A stretch of 8,430 bases of DNA, from assembly GCA_903882725.1 (NCBI GenBank), contig CAIRYF010000306.1, positions 1 through 8,430 of the forward strand. Direction: 5' to 3'. This DNA comes from an uncultured Simplicispira sp. Its GTDB lineage: Bacteria > Pseudomonadota > Gammaproteobacteria > Burkholderiales > Burkholderiaceae_C. Below the pieces are notes generated by a model that saw only the letters and a program-made list of their open reading frames with translations, searched no databases and had not been told where the DNA came from. Within the stretch, counting starts at the first letter, position 1, and every line of letters begins with the position of its first letter. This document shows positions 5,300 through 8,430 of the stretch, one piece after another. The position numbers were made by a program, and so were the translations under genes.

Positions 5300-7354
5300 T
5301 CAGGCCGCAGCAGCTACAGCAGCGACCGCAGCCACCAGCGTCAACAGCTCAGAACCTTCAGTCACTTGGTCGCCAGGGGCGTACAGCAGCTCGGCCACCA
5401 CGCCATCGGTGGGGGCGGCAATGGTGTGCTCCATCTTCATGGCTTCCATCACTGCCAGCGCTTGGCCTTTGGTGACAACGTCGCCCGCCTTGACAGCAAA
5501 CGACACCACTTTGCCAGGCATGGGCGCGGTCAGGCGGCCGCCTTCGGCGGGGGCTTCGCCGGAATGGGCCAGCAGGTCAATTTCGATGATTTCCGTTGCG
5601 CCATGGGCGGCAAAGATGTATTGGGTCTCGCCTTGGGTATAGATGCTGACGGCTTGGCGCTGTCCAGCAAATTGCAAGTCAATACGCTGGGCATCGGGCG
5701 ACTGAAACGCCAGCGTACCCGCCACTTGGGCATCACCTTCGCCCACCGACAAGTGCAGCGCACCGTTATGTTGATAGGTCAATAGCGCTGGCACTGGCAC
5801 GGCGTGAAAGTCAAACGAAAAGCGGCGCTGCACCAAGCCGTGCGAGCGCCAGCCATCGCGGCGGCTGAACGGATCGGTGCCAGCCGCTGCGGCTTCGGCG
5901 AGCAGCGTTTGCGCTACGGCAGCGGCCACGGCCAGCACCAAGCCCACGGGCTCTTGGTCAAACAAACAGCCCGCTTCGCGTGGAATCAGGCCGGTGTCCA
6001 AGTTGGCTTGGGTAAACGACGGTGTGGCAGCAACGCGGCGCAGAAACTGCACGTTGGTTGACAGGCCAACGATGTGCGTCTGCGCCAGCGCGGTGTCCAG
6101 CCGCGCCAGCGCTTGCGCGCGCGTGTCGCCATGCACGATGACTTTGGCAACCATCGAGTCGTAAAACGGGCTGATGGCATCGCCTTGGCGCACGCCAGAG
6201 TCGATGCGCACCGCGACACCGGTGTCGCTGCGGTTCGCGCGCTCAAAGGTGACGCACTCGGGCAGGCCATAGACGTGCAGCGTGCCGGTGGCGGGCAAGA
6301 AGTTGTTGTCGGGGTTTTCGGCGCAAATACGCGCTTCGATGGCGTGGCCGATGATGCGCAACTCGTCTTGGCGCTTGGGCAGCGGCTGGCCGCTGGCCAC
6401 GCGCAGTTGCCACTCGACCAAGTCTTCGCCGGTGATGGCTTCGGTCACCGGGTGCTCAACCTGCAAACGGGTGTTCATCTCCATAAAGAAGAAGGTCATC
6501 TCGCCGCCATCGCGCTGCTCAACGATAAATTCCACCGTGCCAGCACCGACGTAGTTGACAGCGCGAGCGGCCGACACCGCCGCTTCGCCCATTTGGGCTC
6601 GCATCTCGGGCGTCATGCCGGGGGCAGGGGCTTCTTCCAGCACCTTTTGGTGGCGCCGCTGCACCGAGCAATCGCGCTCAAACAGGTAAACGTAGTTGCC
6701 CAGCGTGTCGCCAAACACCTGAATTTCAATGTGGCGCGGGCGTTGCACGTACTTTTCAATCAGTACCGTGTCGTTGCCAAAGCTGTTGATGGCTTCGCGC
6801 TGGCAGCTGGCCAGTGCGCTGGCAAAGTCGCCCGCTTGCTCCACCACGCGCATCCCCTTGCCGCCACCGCCAGCGCTGGCTTTGATGAGGACTGGATAGC
6901 CAATGCGGTCGGCTTCGCGCTGCAACAGGGCGGGGTCTTGGTCAGCACCGTGGTAGCCGGGCACCAAGGGCACGCCAGCTTTTTCCATCAATTGTTTGGA
7001 TTCGGCCTTCAGGCCCATCGCCAAGATGGCCGAGGCGGGCGGACCGATAAACACCAAACCAGCATCAGCGCAGGCTTGGGCAAATTCGTCGTTCTCGCTC
7101 AAAAAGCCGTAGCCAGGGTGGATGGCCTGCGCGCCAGTGGCTTGGGCTGCGGCAATGATTTTTTCCCAGCGCAGGTAGCTGTCCTTGGGCGCGCTGCCAC
7201 CAATGTACACAGCCTCGTCACACACCGCCACGTGCTTGGCGTGGGCGTCGGCGTCAGAATACACGGCAACGGTTTTGACGCCCATGCGGCGGGCGGTGGC
7301 AGCGACTCGGCAGGCGATTTCACCGCGATTGGCAATCAGGATTTTGTTAAACAT
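5300..7354 (-). CDS. liuD: Methylcrotonoyl-CoA carboxylase alpha subunit (biotin carboxylase + biotin carrier)
   Basis: The product is 684 residues from the ATG at 7352-7354, chosen because MFNKILIANRGEIACRV is the standard family start and a GGAGA site sits 6 bases upstream; the frame is open 12 codons further. Domains: biotin carboxylase N-terminal (1-115), ATP-grasp (115-325) with the AGGGGKGM loop (161-168) and MEMNTRLQVEHPVTE (291-305), BC C-terminal (330-440), a linker domain (about 470-590), and a biotinyl domain (605-675) with EAMKM at 637-641, Lys640 being the biotin site. It carboxylates biotin with ATP and bicarbonate. The beta subunit, whose end lies at the right edge, transfers the CO2 to 3-methylcrotonyl-CoA in leucine/isovalerate breakdown. 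Other acyl-CoA carboxylases share this layout; liu neighbours favour methylcrotonoyl-CoA. The protein ends in an unusual alanine-rich tail. Confidence 0.95.
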   Translation of the reverse strand: MFNKILIANRGEIACRVAATARRMGVKTVAVYSDADAHAKHVAVCDEAVYIGGSAPKDSYLRWEKIIAAAQATGAQAIHPGYGFLSENDEFAQACADAGLVFIGPPASAILAMGLKAESKQLMEKAGVPLVPGYHGADQDPALLQREADRIGYPVLIKASAGGGGKGMRVVEQAGDFASALASCQREAINSFGNDTVLIEKYVQRPRHIEIQVFGDTLGNYVYLFERDCSVQRRHQKVLEEAPAPGMTPEMRAQMGEAAVSAARAVNYVGAGTVEFIVEQRDGGEMTFFFMEMNTRLQVEHPVTEAITGEDLVEWQLRVASGQPLPKRQDELRIIGHAIEARICAENPDNNFLPATGTLHVYGLPECVTFERANRSDTGVAVRIDSGVRQGDAISPFYDSMVAKVIVHGDTRAQALARLDTALAQTHIVGLSTNVQFLRRVAATPSFTQANLDTGLIPREAGCLFDQEPVGLVLAVAAAVAQTLLAEAAAAGTDPFSRRDGWRSHGLVQRRFSFDFHAVPVPALLTYQHNGALHLSVGEGDAQVAGTLAFQSPDAQRIDLQFAGQRQAVSIYTQGETQYIFAAHGATEIIEIDLLAHSGEAPAEGGRLTAPMPGKVVSFAVKAGDVVTKGQALAVMEAMKMEHTIAAPTDGVVAELLYAPGDQVTEGSELLTLVAAVAAVAAAA

Positions 7355-7360
7355 AAGAAA

Positions 7361-7365
7361 TCTCC
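7361..7365 (-). promoter_or_regulatory. Ribosome binding site of the carboxylase alpha gene
   Basis: GGAGA on the minus strand, within TTGGAGA, lies 6 bases before the ATG at 7352-7354. It decides that start over the in-frame ATG at 7388-7390. Confidence 0.8.
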
Positions 7366-7421
7366 AAAATGAAAACACCCGCGTGCCCACGCACCCGGTC
7401 TAAAAAATGCACTGTGCCAAC

Positions 7422-8216
7422 TCAGCCCAGCAACCACGCGGGCTTGCGCTTGTTTAAGAAGGACTGCACGCCCTCTTTGCCCTCGGCACTGGCGCGAATG
7501 TCGGCAATGCCTTCGACGGTGGCGGCAATCAGGGCAGCGTTGATGTGGCGATCGGCCACATCCAGCACCAGCTTTTTGCAGGCGCGCACGGCGTTGGGGC
7601 TGGCGCTGATCAAGGCCTTGAGCAACTCATCGACCTTGGCGTCCAGCGCATCTGCGGATACCAGCGCATGGACAAAGCCGATGCGCAGTGCCTCGTTTGC
7701 ATCAAAGCGCTCCGCTGTCAAAAAGTAGCGATGCGCCGCGCGTGCGCCCATCGCGCGGATGACGTAGGGGCTGATGGTGGCCGGAATCAGTCCCAGCTTG
7801 ACTTCGCTCAGGCAAAAACCGGCCGTGTCCACGCTGACCGCCATGTCGCAAGCGGCGACCAGCCCCATGCCACCGGCATACACATCGCCCTGCACGCGGG
7901 CAATGGTGGGCTTGGGGCATTCGTAAATCACACGCAGCATCTCGGCCAGCTTGCCGGCGTCGGCGACGTTTTCATCGCGGGTGTAGTCCGCCATGCGTCG
8001 CATCCAATTCAGGTTGGCACCGGCGCAAAACGCCGGCCCTTGGGCGGCCAGCACCACGGCGCGCACCTCGGGGCGGGTGCCAACTTCAAGAAAGGCGGCG
8101 GTGATCTCGGCAATCACCTCGTCGCTGAAGGCGTTGCGCACCTCGGGCTGGGTCAGGGTGATGCGGGCGACCGCGCCGTCATAAGCAATAGAAAGAGCTG
8201 TGCTCATATTCGTCAT
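7422..8216 (-). CDS. liuC: Methylglutaconyl-CoA hydratase-type enoyl-CoA hydratase/isomerase
   Basis: The product is 264 residues from the ATG at 8214-8216, chosen because AAGGG lies 7 bases upstream. An ATG three codons later (8207) is also possible, while the longest frame would overlap the carboxylase beta gene. It is a crotonase-fold enzyme: FCAGANLNWM (63-72) and YAGGMGLVAACD (113-124) form the oxyanion-hole regions, and FCLSEVKLGLIPATISPYV (134-152) carries the catalytic-type Glu138. The first glutamate of classical hydratases (GGGxE) is glycine here, Gly118. The ATISPYV stretch and ANLNWM are characteristic of LiuC proteins, which hydrate 3-methylglutaconyl-CoA to HMG-CoA. It sits between the two carboxylase subunit genes, 10 bases after the beta subunit stop and 67 bases before the alpha start, the standard liuB-C-D order. 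A general enoyl-CoA hydratase role cannot be excluded from sequence alone. Confidence 0.92.
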   Translation of the reverse strand: MTNMSTALSIAYDGAVARITLTQPEVRNAFSDEVIAEITAAFLEVGTRPEVRAVVLAAQGPAFCAGANLNWMRRMADYTRDENVADAGKLAEMLRVIYECPKPTIARVQGDVYAGGMGLVAACDMAVSVDTAGFCLSEVKLGLIPATISPYVIRAMGARAAHRYFLTAERFDANEALRIGFVHALVSADALDAKVDELLKALISASPNAVRACKKLVLDVADRHINAALIAATVEGIADIRASAEGKEGVQSFLNKRKPAWLLG

Positions 8217-8223
8217 CACAGTG

Positions 8224-8228
8224 CCCTT
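8224..8228 (-). promoter_or_regulatory. Ribosome binding site of the hydratase gene
   Basis: AAGGG on the minus strand overlaps the TAA stop of the carboxylase beta gene and lies 7 bases before the ATG at 8214-8216. It supports that start and tight coupling of the two genes. Confidence 0.7.
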
Positions 8229-8430
8229 ACATCCGGAACAGGCCGAATTTGGTGTCTTCAATCGGCGCGTTGCGCGCTGCCGACAAGCCCAGCGCCAGCA
8301 CGCGGCGCGTGTCGGCAGGGTCGATCACACCGTCGTCCCACAGGCGGGCGCTGGCGTAATACGGGTGGCCTTGGTCTTCGTACTGGCGGCGAATCGGTGC
8401 TTTGAAGGCTTCTTCTTCTTCCATGCTCCA
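8227..8430 (-). CDS. liuB: Methylcrotonoyl-CoA carboxylase beta subunit, C-terminal end (partial)
   Basis: The final 67 codons enter from the right edge. They include [20 protein letters not shown] and end in a [12 protein letters not shown] C-terminus, as in carboxyltransferase subunits of methylcrotonoyl-CoA carboxylase. [10 protein letters not shown] is a conserved carboxyltransferase motif near the C-terminus in this family. The start is outside the window and the catalytic core is not visible. The subunit transfers CO2 from biotin on the alpha subunit to 3-methylcrotonyl-CoA, and the two form a dodecamer in known enzymes. Close relatives (propionyl-CoA or geranyl-CoA carboxylase) share the motif; the liu neighbours support methylcrotonoyl-CoA. 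Confidence 0.93.
   Translation of the reverse strand, partial: WSMEEEEAFKAPIRRQYEDQGHPYYASARLWDDGVIDPADTRRVLALGLSAARNAPIEDTKFGLFRM

Noticed and set aside
6074..7372. 432-codon open frame on the plus strand opposite the carboxylase alpha gene
   Set aside because: It is fully antisense to a well-supported gene, has a composition typical of shadow frames in GC-rich DNA (rich in H, R, V, A, Q) and shows no recognisable domain.
7366..7421. Terminator or riboswitch between the hydratase and carboxylase alpha genes
   Set aside because: The stems are only 4 bases or have loops too short to form, the T-run does not directly follow a stable stem, and no known riboswitch pattern is seen.
7545..8405. 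286-codon plus-strand open frame opposite the hydratase and carboxylase beta genes
   Set aside because: It crosses the junction of two solid minus-strand genes and shows the same shadow composition.
1..8430. CRISPR array, tRNA, rRNA, prophage or toxin-antitoxin genes
   Set aside because: No regularly spaced repeats, no tRNA-like cloverleaf or rRNA sequence, and no such gene families were recognised on either strand.

Overview
The window looks like chromosomal DNA of a GC-rich betaproteobacterium, most likely of the order Burkholderiales and perhaps Comamonadaceae. This rests on protein style, codon use and gene order; no rRNA or other marker gene is present. All nine housekeeping or metabolic genes lie on the minus strand, closely packed, so the biological reading direction is from the right edge to the left.

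Right half (8430 to about 4370, minus strand): a leucine/isovalerate (liu) degradation cluster. In transcription order it holds the C-terminal end of the methylcrotonoyl-CoA carboxylase beta subunit (cut by the window edge), a methylglutaconyl-CoA hydratase-type crotonase, the biotin-carrying methylcrotonoyl-CoA carboxylase alpha subunit, and hydroxymethylglutaryl-CoA lyase. These are consecutive steps: 3-methylcrotonyl-CoA is carboxylated to 3-methylglutaconyl-CoA, hydrated to HMG-CoA, and split to acetoacetate and acetyl-CoA. The order matches the known liuB-C-D-E arrangement. Any liuA (isovaleryl-CoA dehydrogenase) or liuR regulator would lie beyond the right edge.

Middle (4349 to 3415, minus): two accessory genes continue the run. 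One is a small four-cysteine DUF1289 protein. The other is a DsbA/GST-kappa-fold protein of the 2-hydroxychromene-2-carboxylate isomerase family, coupled to the first by an ATGA stop/start overlap. A weak hairpin in the following 69-base gap may end this transcript.

Left-middle (3345 to 400, minus): a second tight cluster. It holds a cNMP-binding/CBS/DUF294 nucleotidyltransferase-like signalling protein, a DEDDh 3'-5' exonuclease one base after it, and a single-domain rhodanese five bases later. The first two are a recurrent pair in proteobacteria.

Left edge (1 to about 399): remains of an IS200/IS605-type element. The N-terminus of a TnpB-like protein reads leftward off the window, and a TnpA gene reads rightward but keeps only its first 32 or so recognisable codons. 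Similarity stops near 256 and is followed by three consecutive small hairpins (265-281, 295-308, 346-363) that may be an element end. This patch is more AT-rich than its surroundings around 121-260. I found no clearly new system. The element remnant with its structured flank, and the gene pairings in the two minus-strand clusters, are the parts most worth checking.
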